This document shows positions 9,928 through 20,760 of a stretch of DNA of 64,000 nt, piece by piece. This stretch comes from Shinisaurus crocodilurus (taxonomy: Eukaryota > Chordata > Lepidosauria > Squamata > Shinisauridae). Position 1 is the stretch's first letter. Every line of letters begins with the position of its first letter. A program made the translations under genes and the position numbers. Location of the stretch: assembly GCA_021292165.1 (NCBI GenBank), contig CM037876.1:203133200-203197199 (forward strand), read 5' to 3'. The notes under the pieces were generated by a model, which searched no databases, was not told the origin of the DNA, and saw only the letters and a list, made by a program, of their open reading frames with translations.

Positions 9928-9933
9928 AATAAA
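9928..9933 (+). promoter_or_regulatory. Polyadenylation signal AATAAA
   Basis: Canonical AATAAA, followed about 20 bp later by CAGCTGTTGTGCCTTTTC, a GT/T-rich stretch suitable as a downstream element. It is the most plausible 3' end of the mucin transcript. Confidence 0.6.
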
Positions 9934-10147
9934 TTTTTAGCATTTTGCAGCTGTTGTGCCTTTTCATCTGTTTAACTGTGCTGTGCCTCTCTTGTGAATG
10001 ATACTTCCTTTGGTAATGCACACTGTGTCAATTCAGTGTGTCATTCAACTTTTGGGGGGTGGCAGCAGCTTAATTGTGCAAGTTGTTGCGCATTCAAGCC
10101 AATGGTAAAAGCACTAGAAAAGCACCCCAAAGAAGATATTTCTACTG

Positions 10148-10540
10148 TAGGGATGTTGGAGAAATCCGCAACGGACTCTAATTTTCAGATTTTTATTAGA
10201 TTCCACAGCAGCCCAGCTTTTCCCAAATCACACAGATTTTGCAGGCCAGTTTTGTTTTGTTTTTAACTTTCATTAATTTTACACAAATATAGTCATAGGA
10301 AAATACGAAAAATTAGAAAACACCAACTGGAAATGTGTATTTCCCCCCATAGACTAAAGCATGAAAATGTGCATTTTGGGGGGATTTGTGTATTTTGTGG
10401 GATCTGTGTGTTTTCAGATGTGCAAATTTGCCCAAATGCATATGAACGCATTTGCGCAAAATCCTATTCCATCAATGAGTGGACAACGGAGCAAAAGGCA
10501 CCTGAAAATCTGCAAAACGCAGACGGAACGTACATCCCTA
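10148..10540. mobile_element. hAT-like non-autonomous element
   Basis: Starts TAGGGATGTTGGAGAAAT and ends ACGTACATCCCTA, i.e. diverged CAGGGATG-type hAT ends. A second copy with matching internal words (CAAATGCGCATTTG-like, CTGAAA...GCAAAACGCAGA) is at 38665-39008. No convincing 8-bp duplication remains. Confidence 0.6.
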
Positions 10541-10725
10541 AATTCTAGTCATAGTTTTCCTCCAGCAATTGTAGTGCTGTAATATGTAATGTTTACAGTG
10601 GCACAACAATGTGAAAGACATCAGTTGGGCCAGTCCCCATGCTGCTAGTCCAGATGTGACTTGGCAGATCAGATCAGCACAAAGGGAACAGCAGCTATCA
10701 CACAAAACCAGCAATGGCAAACTAA

Positions 10726-10758
<33 letters not shown>

Positions 10759-10759
10759 T
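10726..10759. repeat. (CA)n microsatellite
   Basis: CA-rich dinucleotide run with a short TATA interruption. Confidence 0.9.
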
Positions 10760-10863
10760 GCTTCCTCTATGCCTCATGAAGTTTTTCTGGTTTTGCTTCC
10801 ATCCAGTTACCATCACTATGGAAGGTAAGCACCCAGGGAGGAAAACATAAGAGTTGTTGAACT

Positions 10864-11865
10864 CAGGGATTTTGAAGAGTCCTTGGTCTCGAGTCACAAG
10901 TCGAGTCTCGAGTCTTTGGACCCGAGTCTCGAGTCTCGAGTCCGAGTCCGAGTCCTTTGTCCAAAATGGTGACTCACGAGTCACGAGTCACTCCCAAGGC
11001 TGACTCCACAAGTCCCTATTAAAATCAATGGGTTTTTTCCCAACAAAATAAGGCTACTTCAGATGTGTGGTTTAAATAAATTCTAGGCACAAGTGTGCCT
11101 TTTTATTTCAAAACTCTGCAACTGATTTTGGCAAGAACAGACCAGGCAGAAAAACCCAAAATAACCAGGCAGGCAGAGGAGGCAGGGAACCCCAAAGCAG
11201 GCAGGCAGAGGCCTTTGTCTTCGACAATTCAACTGTTGAACTGGTCAAGAAGAGACCAGGCAGGCAGAGGAGGCTGGGAACCCCAGACAGGCAGGCAGAG
11301 GCAGCCAAACCCAAAATGTCTGAAAGGTTGCATTTTAGAAAAATGAGTTTAAAAAATAAACTTGCTGTACTTCCTAAAACTTATCCATGTTGCATTTGAG
11401 GAACATGATTTTTTCTAAATGTTTGGCCCCCATTCTGGAACGGTGAGATCTCATCACAATTCCACCCTCACTGAACACCCGCTCCACTGGTGATGAACTT
11501 GCTGGAACCAGAAACACACTCAGAGCAGCCACACAGAGTAATCTCAGGTCCTTCTTCTGCCTCTCCCAAGTACACAACACATCAATCAAAATAAATCTTG
11601 ACACACTGTTGGGGCTGCACTCCTGGTAGCCATCCATAGTGGCCAAGCAGCGGCACACCTCGCTTCCATGCGCTCTTCGCCAGCAATCACGCTCCTCTCC
11701 ACTCCTTCTGGCACAGCCCAGGGATGTTGAAGAGTCCTTGGTCTCGAGTCCCGAGTCGAGTCTCGAGTTCCATTAAAAATATTGGGACTCGAGTCCGAGT
11801 CGAGTCAGAGGGGGGACTCAGTCCGACTCACGAGTCAAGTCCTCGAGTCCGAGTCCCCATCCCTG
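10864..11865 (-). mobile_element. hAT transposon with CTCGAGTC-rich ends, copy 1
   Basis: This 1002-bp element starts CAGGGATTTTGAAGAG and ends CCCCATCCCTG, flanked by a perfect 8-bp duplication GTTGAACT (10856-10863 and 11866-11873). Both ends are dense in GACTCGAGTC and ACGAGTC words in alternating orientation, a subterminal repeat array of the sort transposases bind in other hAT families. The middle has two near repeats of a CAGGCAGGCAGAGGAGGC segment. On the minus strand it keeps a coding relic of the transposase C-terminus. It is internally deleted and non-autonomous. Confidence 0.93.
11374..11658 (-). pseudogene. Fossil hAT transposase C-terminal dimerisation domain (hATC)
   Basis: A 94-residue open frame contains LSVFLVPASSSPVERVFSEG (about residues 46-65) followed by GIVMRSHRSRMGAKHLEKIM. 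P-x-SS-x-x-ERVFS-x-x-G and R-x-R-M-x-x-x-x-x-E-x-x-x-F-L-x-x-N are the hallmark of the hAT dimerisation region. The BED finger and the catalytic RNase H-like part are absent, so it cannot transpose by itself. The same fragment is preserved at 21212-21604. Confidence 0.9.
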
Positions 11866-11900
11866 GTTGAACTATAGTGGCTTGAACTTCTTTCAGTATC

Positions 11901-12055
11901 CAAGGTGACAGAGGACAGTATCCAATTGGACACCAGCAATGACATTGTGCTAGCATAAGGATCCACCAATGCAACGTCAATAGCGTTAGCTGGAGCGCTA
12001 GGTTTTCCGGGGAATCCCATCACGCCAGTTAATGCTGTTGGCATTGCACTAGCGG
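11901..12055 (+). repeat. Inverted repeat arm, source copy
   Basis: This ~155-bp segment begins GTGACAGAGGACAGTATCCA and ends GGCATTGCACTAGCGG. Its reverse complement, about 95% identical by eye, occurs at 12710-12862 inside the RTE-like LINE fragment. Part of it looks like an old DNA element, because CAGTATCCAATTGGACA here recurs inverted at 12240-12256. Confidence 0.85.
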
Positions 12056-12070
12056 TCCTTTATACTACAG

Positions 12071-12206
12071 CAGGGGTGGGCAACTTGTGGCCCTCCAGAT
12101 GTCTTGGTATACAACTCTCATAATCCCTCACCATTGCTGACTAGGGCTGATGAGAGTTGTAGGCCAAAGCATCTGCAGGGCCCCAAGTTGCCCATGCCCA
12201 CCCCTG
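12071..12206. mobile_element. hAT MITE, 136 bp
   Basis: A palindromic element starting CAGGGGTGGGCAACTTGTGG and ending CCCATGCCCACCCCTG. Flanks TACTACAG and TGCTAGAG match at 6 of 8 positions, a weathered target duplication. It has the same length and layout as the element at 51361-51496. Confidence 0.82.
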
Positions 12207-12646
12207 TGCTAGAGCAATGTAATTTATATTAGTGATAATGTCCAATTGGATACTGCCCAGATTCGGGGGGGGGGTGTTCTTTCTCATGGACCAACATGGC
12301 TATCTTTGTCTTTTAAGGCACATGTCTGTGTTACAGACATGACAATGTGCAGTGGGCAGGAAGAGCAAAGGGGATAATCTGCCTTTCTCCAAGCAATCTT
12401 TTGCCTTTGTTAGCTGCTACCTAGAAGTAGCATAGCTACTAGGAATAAAGGTAATGTTGCAGGTTCCAATTCTGTGCACCCTTAACACCCATTGAACTCA
12501 GTAGAACATATATCTGAGCAAACATGCTGTTACAAACATTTTTTTTCTGAGGAGAAACCGCTGAATGGAATATTGCCTTTTCTTGGGACTTCCTTATCCA
12601 CCTTTTCCCCTAACTGGGAAGCCACCCTCCCCATAGCCCTTAGTGC

Positions 12647-13612
12647 TGTTACAGCTAACATTGACAGTGAAATCCAGCATCATTTGAGCTCTGCAAGGGC
12701 CGCATTTTCTCCGCTAGTGCAATGCCAACAGTGTTAACTGGCGTGATGGGATTCCCCAGAAAACCTAGCGCTCCAGCTAACACTATTGATGTTGCATTGG
12801 TGGACCCTTATGCTAGCACAATGTCATTGCTAGTGTCCAATTGGATACTGTCCTCTGTCACATAGAATGAAACATAGAGTGTTCGAGGATCGGGATATCT
12901 GTAAGAAGACCAAAACACTGGTTTATGAAGCCATTGTATTACCAACTTTATTGTATGCCTGCGAAACATGGACTATATATAAACGTCATTTCCACCTCCT
13001 TGAAAGATTTCATCAATGTTGCCTCTGGAAAATCCTGCGAATTACTTGGGAAGATAGGCGAACAAATGTCAGTGTACTGGAAGAAGCAAAGACTACTAGC
13101 ATTGAAAAAATGATCCTTCAACGCCAACTTCAGTGGACCGGTCATGTTGTTCGAATGCCTGACTGCCGTCTCCCAAAGCAGTTACTTTACTCCCAACTCA
13201 AGGATGGAAAGCGGAATATCGGTGGTCAATATAAGAGGTTTAAAGATGTTCATAAGGCTAATCTAAAAAATGCAATATAAACATCAAAAACTGGGAAACT
13301 CTAGCCCATGAACGATCTAACTGGAGGTTGGCCTTTCACAAAGGTTCCATGGACTTTGAAGAAGCCTGAGTGCAAGGTGAAAGGGAGAAACGTGCTAAGT
13401 GAAAAGCACGTCAAACGAATCCTTTACAGGACCATCTTCCATCTGCTAACCTGTGTCCTCACTGTGGGAAGCTGTGTGGATCTAGAATTGGCCTCCACAG
13501 TCACTTACGGACCCATCGCTAGAGTCTACACAATTTTTTAGAATTTCCTCCTTTTATAATTTTCTTTTTGTAATTTTATCCTGGAAGACAATCTTACTCC
13601 AGTCACGAGTGA
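12647..13612 (+). mobile_element. RTE-like LINE 3' fragment, copy 1 (5' truncated)
   Basis: Translated pieces include VYEAIVLPTLLYACETWTIY, a run through LLERFHQCCLWKIL, and RQLQWTGHVVRMPDC, the region downstream of the reverse transcriptase core in RTE/BovB-type and related endonuclease-encoding LINEs. The continuous frame is 137 residues at 12867-13280, then frames are broken. It begins abruptly at TTACAGCTAACATTGACAG and is interrupted at 12710-12862 by an inverted copy of nearby DNA. It ends near CACGAGTGATCACC. The clade is inferred from memory. Confidence 0.8.
12710..12862 (-). repeat. Inverted repeat arm inserted in the RTE-like fragment
   Basis: This ~153-bp segment splits the LINE sequence between TTTTCTC and AATGAAACAT, which are contiguous in the sister copy at 36371-36390. 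It is the reverse complement of 11901-12055. The LINE appears to have lost at most a base or two at the junction. Confidence 0.85.
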
Positions 13613-14574
13613 TCACCTACCTACCTGCTAGTGCCACAGGGACCAACACCTGGCATCTCACTCACAACGATGCTGCACTTAAGTGAGACATCATTATCCT
13701 CCATTGAGAAATCCTCTGGTTGAGTATGCTTGTACTTGCCCCCACATGACTTTTTACCGGCAACCACATACTCAAACGAAGGGAGTACTAGGATAATCAC
13801 TTGCACATGCTACAATTATTTCTACATCCTGGGAAGTAGATTGTTAAGATTCTGATGCTAATTTTTGAAGTTTTGTGTCCAGCCTTACACACTTGAAACC
13901 AGGGCTTTTGAGTGACCCTTCCTTCAGTTTCCCTGCTCCTATTGAAATGAAAAGAAAAAATCTGGGATTTATTTTATTCCAGGATTTATCTATCATTCCC
14001 CAGTGATTTGGCAGGGGGAGGGGGAGAAAACAGCCTTGCCAAATTCTGAAGGCAAAACCAGCCCCTCCTTTTCCTGTTTGCCTGCACGAAAGGGAATAGC
14101 CCTCTTCCCAGATCCAGGAGGCTCAGCTGGGCACAAAGGCTCAACAAAAACAACAAATGTTCCTATAGGTAGTGTTACTTAAAAAATAACAATTATGCAT
14201 TGCATTTATGCAGAAAGCCTATTGCTATTGCATTAATTTCTATGGGGAGATGTAAGTTATTCAGCCACAGCTTTTCTTGTGATGTAAGGTGCGGTGGTAG
14301 TGGTAGTGGTGGTGGAAATCCTTGCACAAAAGGCAAATAATGAAAAGTGGTCAATCACATATTAAGTATGTGCAAGTACATTATGCATTGGAAAGATGCC
14401 CAGAAATAAAGAGTAGTTGAGGAGACTGAAGGGTTTTGAGTTTCAGGGTGGCAGATTTTAAGGATTCCTCTAAGGCCTTCATCTCACTGTGGTGACAAAT
14501 CTACACCTAGGCTATACCACTTCAGAGGCTGTAGGTTGGGGGCTTGAATTGTGTGACTGAGTGATCCTCCATAA
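13613..14574. other. Unannotated intergenic stretch
   Basis: I see no gene, no clear terminal repeats and no recognisable LINE or SINE in this stretch. Confidence 0.4.
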
Positions 14575-14580
14575 GATGAT

Positions 14581-14635
<55 letters not shown>
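14575..14635. repeat. (GAT)n trinucleotide repeat
   Basis: About 20 near-perfect GAT units. Confidence 0.95.
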
Positions 14636-14636
<1 letters not shown>

Positions 14637-14702
14637 CCCATCATATACAAGATTGGCTGTCAAGGAGACATCCTAGTCTAGCACTCTTTCTATGTTTTCT
14701 AT

Positions 14703-15743
14703 GTGCAGGGAAGTAAGAGAGAGAGTAGGGTGTCCAAGTGTCCTACTTTGCAGAGGACAGTCCTCTGTTTTGGAGAGCTGGCAGAAATACTCTCTTTGAC
14801 AGTGTCCTCTGTTTTATGTGCTGTCCAGTCCAAGCCTAGTTTAAGGTCAAAGAACCATAAAGAGAGAGAGCAGCCGGGAGGCCTTGAAGTTGCCCATCAA
14901 CATTTAGCACCTGGACAGCAGACTTAGCAGGCACACAAGCCACCTGGTCAGTCTTCCCCACTATGGCGAAATGTCTTTTATTTTTATTTAGCGAATGTTA
15001 TTATTTCTAAATTTGCACCTATACATTTAAATTTGCATATGTAAATGTTATTCAAATTGGCACCCTCTTTTGTCCTCTTTTTTGGCAATGTGTGCCACCT
15101 ACATGTCAGCCCCACCCACACTCTGCAGTGCAGGTTTACCATCTCTGGGAGAATTAGGCCTAAGTCTCACAGCAGTCGTCTCACCAAGCCCTGCTCTCTG
15201 ATCTGGAGAGAGGAATCCCCAAGCTATCTCCAATCTCTGACCGGAGATAATCCCCCATGTGCTGTGCATCTTCCTGACAGGCATTTTCCCAGTGGGCACA
15301 ATGCACCCTTACCCACACTCAGCTGGGGCTTGCAGGGCCTGGTGGAGCTGCAAGCCCCAGGCAAGTCCCTTCCCATGCCATCCACACCCCAACTGGGATG
15401 CAAGCAGTGCAGAAAAGAGGCACCCAACTTAGCTGGGGCTTGCAGGACCATGTCCTGTACACCCCGGCCATGTCTCTTCCCATGCTGCTGGTGCCCCAAT
15501 TGGGATGAGAGTGGTGCAGGAAGGACTCACCCAGCCCTTGCAGGAGACAAGGCCTGCAAGCACCAGCTGAGTTACTTTCTCCATGCAAAGAAAAACCGGG
15601 GGGGGGGGAGAGAAAAATGGGTGAGGTGGTGCATGATGATGTCACAGGAAGGGGAAGGGCTTTGGGGAAGGGCCCTACCCTGTGACGTCATCTGGCCCAC
15701 TGGCTTAGTCTGTGGAGGGGACAAAAATAGGTTGCCCACCCCT
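14703..15743. mobile_element. Probable hAT-like relic(s) with GC-rich interior
   Basis: The right end GGTTGCCCACCCCTG (to 15743) is a hAT-type terminus like those at 1531 and 12206, followed by GTGTAGAC. I could not place the matching left terminus. Between about 15300 and 15560 two imperfect ~110-bp units share AGCTGGGGCTTGCAGG and CTTCCCATGC words. The long open frame across 15045-15881 overlaps this non-coding element and resembles no protein I know. Confidence 0.45.
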
Positions 15744-17005
15744 GGTGTAGACAATAGTGAGGTAGATGGACAAATGATTTTTCTCAGTATAAGCAGCTTC
15801 TTCATATGCTCCACAGTTTCATTGGTTGTAAAAGGCAGGCGATGGCGATGGAACAAGAGACGTCATTGCTACTTTTTCTGAATTTAGCACTGTACACCTG
15901 TCTCTCCTACATTTGAGGCAGCTTATACAACATAAAAGGCCAACCCTCAGCAATTTAAAAGCTATTACATCAAAAAGCTATTACCCAAACAAACAACTAA
16001 ATCCTTTTGTGAACGGATGAGACTACTTGCACCTTATCCTAAAGGTTAAGTATTTCACTCATTTCAAGAAGTACATGATCTCTTCCCTCTGAGTTCTTAA
16101 GGTCACAAGCCAACAAAAGCCAGGACTGAATCCAGGTATAGTTGTGGGAAGGAACTTTTTTAATCGTTACAAGTACAATTTGTTCTTAACCTAATAGCAC
16201 ATGAGTTAATGTGGCACTTGACCTGTTGTGGTGAAATGAGTTAGCCATACCAGTAACTGCATCATGAAACTTCACACAGACCAGGTAGTCAATCACATAC
16301 CCTTTTCTGAGCCTGTTTCCTGACATGCTGAGCTAACACTAGAGGGCAGCACATGCACAGTTTATTTATAGCACTGCCTGGAATGGAGTCACATTACGAA
16401 AAGGAATTGCCTGAGAGCAGAACAATTTATGATGCAATTATATTTTAAACTAAATCAGCCAGAGTCTGATAGAAGAGGACTTTTCCAGGCAGCATGTATT
16501 CCCAGTATGACCCTTGGTACTGAACAGCTATTTGGTAACAGGGAAAAGACAGCCAATATTTCAAATCCAGCATATCAGTAGGCAGAATAATTACCGGTAT
16601 GACCTAAACAGAATGAATTTCATTTACACCAGCAGATATGCAAAACTTTGTCATAGCCAAAGGAATTAATTGAAATATAGTTCTAAGTATACTTTGTATA
16701 CTTAAGTACCGGTACACCTTGTCCAACGACAGCATTTTTTTAACAATGTTGGTCTCATCAATTAATATGAATCGCTCAGCTCATCTAGTCAAAGCTTATG
16801 CAAAGTGATGCTAAAGCTATACGTGATTTTCCACTCCTGAACTGAAAGTTGCATATTTGTTGTTATAGATAAGTGCCCCAAAGAGACAGCACCTTTCTGA
16901 ATATTATCATCACATGTATTGGGGGGGTGACAGCAGCCTAATTGTGCAAATTGTTGCGCATTTAAGCCAATGGTATATGCAACAACTATAATTTATAAAT
17001 CATAG
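15744..17005. other. Unannotated intergenic stretch
   Basis: Mostly AT-rich unique-looking DNA. I see no gene, RNA or identifiable element. Confidence 0.4.
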
Positions 17006-17247
17006 AGAGCCAGTGTGGCGTAGTGGTTAGAGTGTTGGGCTGGGATTCAGGAGATCCAGGTTCTAGTCCCCACTCAGTCACGAAGCTCACTGGGTGACTT
17101 TGGGCCAGTCACTGACTCTCAGCTTGATCTACCTCACAAGGAGGTTGTGAGGATAAAATGGAGAAGAAGAGGAGGAGGACCGTCTACATCACCTTGGGCT
17201 CCTTGGACGTAAGGCAGGATATAAAGGTAACAAATAATGAAAATAAA
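17006..17247 (+). mobile_element. tRNA-derived SINE
   Basis: The head reads AGCCAGTGTGGCGTAGTGGT and continues with a box A-like TGGCGTAGTGG and a box B-like GGTTCTAGTCCCC, an RNA polymerase III promoter layout. The body contains CTCACTGGGTGACTTTGGGC and CTCACAAGGAGGTTGTGAGG, and the tail is A-rich. Reverse-orientation relatives are at 25711-25941 and 46922-47143. The mariner-like element at 17250 lies directly in its tail. Confidence 0.88.
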
Positions 17248-17249
17248 TA

Positions 17250-18556
17250 CCCGTATATACTCAAGTACAGGTCGGCCCTAATATAAGTCGTGGCCCCTAA
17301 TTTCACCCCCCAAAACTGGGAAAACTTATTGCCCCCAGTATAAGTCTAGGGTGGGAAATGTATGAGGGGAGACTCCCGCCGCCACCCCCAGACACCCCCC
17401 GCCACCGTACCTGCACCCGCCGCCGCCGAAGCCCCACCCCCGTACCTGCACCCGCTGCCGCCGAAGCCCCGCCACTGCCAAAGCCCCCCCAGGACCCCCG
17501 CCGCCACCGCCAGGCACCGCCAGGCACCCCCCTCCACCCCCAGGACCCCTGCCGCCACCCCCAGACACCCCCACGCCACGCTGTTCCTCTCCGCTCGCTC
17601 TTTAAAATTATTTTCCTCCCCCCCCATACCTTTGTCAGCGGCGGCTCGCTCTGCTGGCGCCTGGCGCGCTGCCATGCCGGCTCCTAGGCAGGGAAGCGGT
17701 GCAGCAGCGCGAGGCGCCCGTAGAGCGAGTGGCTGGGCTGCGTCTCCCTGGCAGGGAGACATGTGGAGCCACTCCGCTATTCCTCCGCTCGCTCTTTTAA
17801 ATTATTTTCCTCCCCCCCCCCATACCTTTACCAGCAGCCGCTCGCTCTGCGGTCGCCTCGCGCGCTGCCATGCTGCTTCGTTCCCGGGAGCTGGAAGTGA
17901 TGCCCGTCGCGGCCCGGAAGCGTCGAGGGCGGCGCCGGCAGCGCCGCGAGCCTCCGCTTACAAACACAAAGGTAGGGGAATGGCGGAGCAGCTCCACGTG
18001 GGTCCCTGGCAGAGAGACGCGGCCTGGCCACTCGCTCTGCGGTTGCCTCGCGCGCTGCCATGCCGGCTCCCGGGAACGAAGCAGCATGGCAGCGCACGAG
18101 GCGCCAGCAGAGCGAGCGGCTGCTGGTAAAGGTATGGGGGGGAGGAAAATAATTTTAAAGAGCGAGCGGAGAGGAACAGCGGAGTGGCTCCACATGTCTC
18201 CCTGCCAGGGAGACGCAGCCCAGCCACTCACTCTACGGGCGCCTCGCGCTGCTGTGCCGCTTCCCTGCCTAGGAGCCGGCATGGCAGCACGCCAGGCGCC
18301 AGCAGAGCGAGCCGCCGCTGACAAAGGTATGGGGGGGGAGGAAAATAATTTTAAAGAGCGAGCAGAGAGGAACAGCGTGGCGTGGGGGTGTCTGGGGGTG
18401 GCGGCAGGGGTCCTGGGGGTGGAGGGGGGTGCCTGGCGGTGCCTGGCGGTGGCAGCGGGGGTCCTGGGGGAGCGCTGACCCACTTATAAGTCGAGGGGGC
18501 ATTTTTCAGCACAAAAAATGTGCTGAAAAACTAGACGTATATTTGAGTATATACGG
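17250..18556. mobile_element. Mariner-like non-autonomous element forming a long GC-rich palindrome
   Basis: The ends are CCGTATATACTCAAGTACAG and, inverted, CCGTATATACTCAAATATAC, next to TA at each side, suggesting Tc1/mariner-type TA targeting. Internally, roughly 17465-17890 is the inverted complement of 18067-18480, including the words GCTCGCTCTTTAAAATTATT, CAGGGAGACATGTGGAGCCA and GGCGCCTGGCG, with an unpaired centre of about 180 bp. The GC-rich arms give long open frames on both strands (255, 228 and 202 residues), which I regard as artefacts. The superfamily is inferred only from the termini. Confidence 0.75.
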
Positions 18557-18558
18557 TA

Positions 18559-20269
18559 ATACAAAACAGTGCAATCTTTATTCAATCACACAAAGAGATG
18601 GGCAGAGCAATCCTACTATTGGTGGGGTGAGAGAATTAAAGGCAGAGGATCCACCATACCCAAAGCCCTGCCAAGCTCATGTCAACAGGTAGAAGGGAGA
18701 CAGTGGCAGTCCATCCTTTTGGGCGGGGAGGACAAACACCACCACCCACATGTCACTCCCCCACACACACTTGTTGCTAGTGCTTTAACACTCACAGTGC
18801 ACACCAACACCAGGGGTTGTGTACCATAGGTTGCTGGCTGCTACAGACCTAAACTTTTCTGTGTTGCTCTGAGGATATTATTCTTTTCTCAAATACACCC
18901 CTACCCACCCCCACACTTTGTTTTGCATGGATGATCTTAGAGAGCATGTGCCTCAGTTCCTTAAGTGTACTTAGGGTCTTTTCAAGAAAGGAGGATAGGT
19001 AGCAAGCTAGACCTACTTGGCTCCACCTACAGTGACCCCTTGGTTCCAGCTACAGTGACTTGCCCTTCCCCCCTCCACCCCACCAGCCCCAATGGGCACC
19101 ACCAGCTGCCACTGGAAGGGAGGGAGAAGGAGCTTTTTGCTGGGTTTATTCTTCTTGTGGCAAACAAGGTGACCATTTTATTATGTACTCTGGTAAAGTT
19201 GCATGAGACTCCAGGGTTCCTTGGCATACCATTTGAAAACAGCGGTATTAATTTATGGGTTCCTGCCTTGAGACGTTTGGGAATGGAGCAAGTTATACTT
19301 TTCCACTGGCAGAACAAGTGAGGAGTCAATCTTTGTCAATTCTCCCTCCCCCTATAATCCCTTTTGTCTCTTCTGAAAAACTGCTTCAGCGGCTTGGGGA
19401 ATGCTTTGGAACAGTGGGGGAGGGGTGCTGAGAGCAGGTGGGGGTCAACAAAGATCGCCTTTCCGCTGACAGGAGTGTTCGGAGTTGAACTCTGCTCAAG
19501 AAATGCTCCCACTGGCAGAAAAGAAGCTGGAACCAACCCAAATTGTATAAATATATTTAGAACTAGATTGTATTGAATAACTGAGAACTGGAAAAGACAA
19601 GAGACATTTGAAGCCCAGGGGCAATCTTTGAAATTCACAACATTTTTACAATTGCTCAGAATAAAAAGAATGACTTGGAATTAATTTAATGCATTATAAT
19701 AGGATTCGGCGAGGGAGGGCTCCCTCCCTCAGGAGAACAGAATTAGCTCAAAGCAAGAAAATTATTGTAGTAGGTAGTAGATTAGCATCTATCCAGGTTT
19801 TAAAAGAGCAGGGCTGGCTTGTTTGCCATCCAAACTTTATATGTAAACTGAGCTTTAATTCTAGACCATGGAGGGGACTTTAACTGTGAATCAGCATGCG
19901 TAAGTGAGCTAGAAGCGAGACATTCTCTCCCCATACACACACTTGCAGGAAAAGGTCTAAGATAGCTGCCTGATTATATTAGCTGCTTATTACTTTTTAA
20001 TGAAAAGGCAGGGTACACATATTAGAGATAAATTATTATTAATTATTATTATTACTATCATCATCATCAACAACAACAACAACAGATTCAAAGCCTACCT
20101 TGCAACAATTTCAGGAGGAACAGCTTATATATGTGATGTGATCATCCTCATGATTAACATTCATTTCCCACACAATGGTTCCCAAGGCGGCTAACAACAA
20201 ACTATACTGCAGAGGATAAAAATAACTGGCAGATTTACGGAAACAGTAGTTGATATGTGTTAAGGGTGA
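18559..20269. other. Unannotated intergenic stretch with a short ATT/CAT/CAA tract
   Basis: No host exon or complete element is recognised. A mixed trinucleotide tract (ATT, CAT, CAA) lies at about 20033-20087. Confidence 0.4.
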
Positions 20270-20356
20270 TACAATCCTAGACAAGACTACTCAGACATAA
20301 GTCATATTGAGTTCAATGAGACTTACTCTCAAGTAAGTGTGCACAGGATTGCAGCC
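20270..20356. repeat. Short hairpin MITE (CAATCCTA family)
   Basis: An ~87-bp imperfect palindrome beginning ACAATCCTAGACAAGACTAC and ending AAGTAAGTGTGCACAGGATTG. Relatives lie at 35313-35388 and 37382-37464, and a further copy is split by the hAT element at 20383-22129. Confidence 0.65.
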
Positions 20357-20760
20357 TTCCAGTGTGATCCTATCCTATACATCAGGGGTGCAGAACCTCA
20401 GGACCAGGAGCCAAAACTGGCCCTCCTGAATCCCAATTTAGACTTCTGGGGTTCCCCCATGTTAGACTTATGGTTATCTTTGCATGCATTTGGTCACATG
20501 GGGAGGAATGGGTTAATGGGAGCTAACCTACCTAACCACACTCATTTCCTTCCACACCTGGGAATCTTCCTTAGAGGAAGTTTCCTCTCTCTTATCTGGA
20601 CCTTCACAAAGCAACACGTGCCTGGCTGGCTCTCTTCCAGCCATGCTGTTTTCCAACAGACTGTAACAAACTTTTAAGTTGTGCCTGCATGGACTAACAA
20701 GCATGCAAGAATACCAGATGTTGTGAGTACAATATAAACCTTCTGTTCTTTTGATATAAC

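Larger units (their letters stand above)
8847..9955 (+). other. 3' UTR of the mucin gene
   Basis: About 1.1 kb of AT-rich sequence follows the stop codon and reaches a polyadenylation signal at 9928 with no intervening gene. It holds a (CT)n tract at 9182-9211. An earlier AATAAA near 8920 could give a very short alternative UTR. The extent is inferred from the signals; no transcript is available. Confidence 0.6.

Noticed and set aside
15045..15881. Open frame of 278 residues on the + strand
   Set aside because: It runs across a repeat relic ending in a hAT-type terminus, has simple low-complexity Pro/Cys-rich composition, no known motif, and shadows on the other strand. I treat it as chance.
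17006..17080. A tRNA gene
   Set aside because: The tRNA-like head lacks a convincing cloverleaf and is followed by a SINE body. Two more copies with the same body are in the window.
17362..18483. Several 200-255-residue open frames on both strands
   Set aside because: They lie in a GC-rich palindrome where stop codons are rare. The two strands mirror each other because the arms are inverted repeats, not because proteins are encoded.
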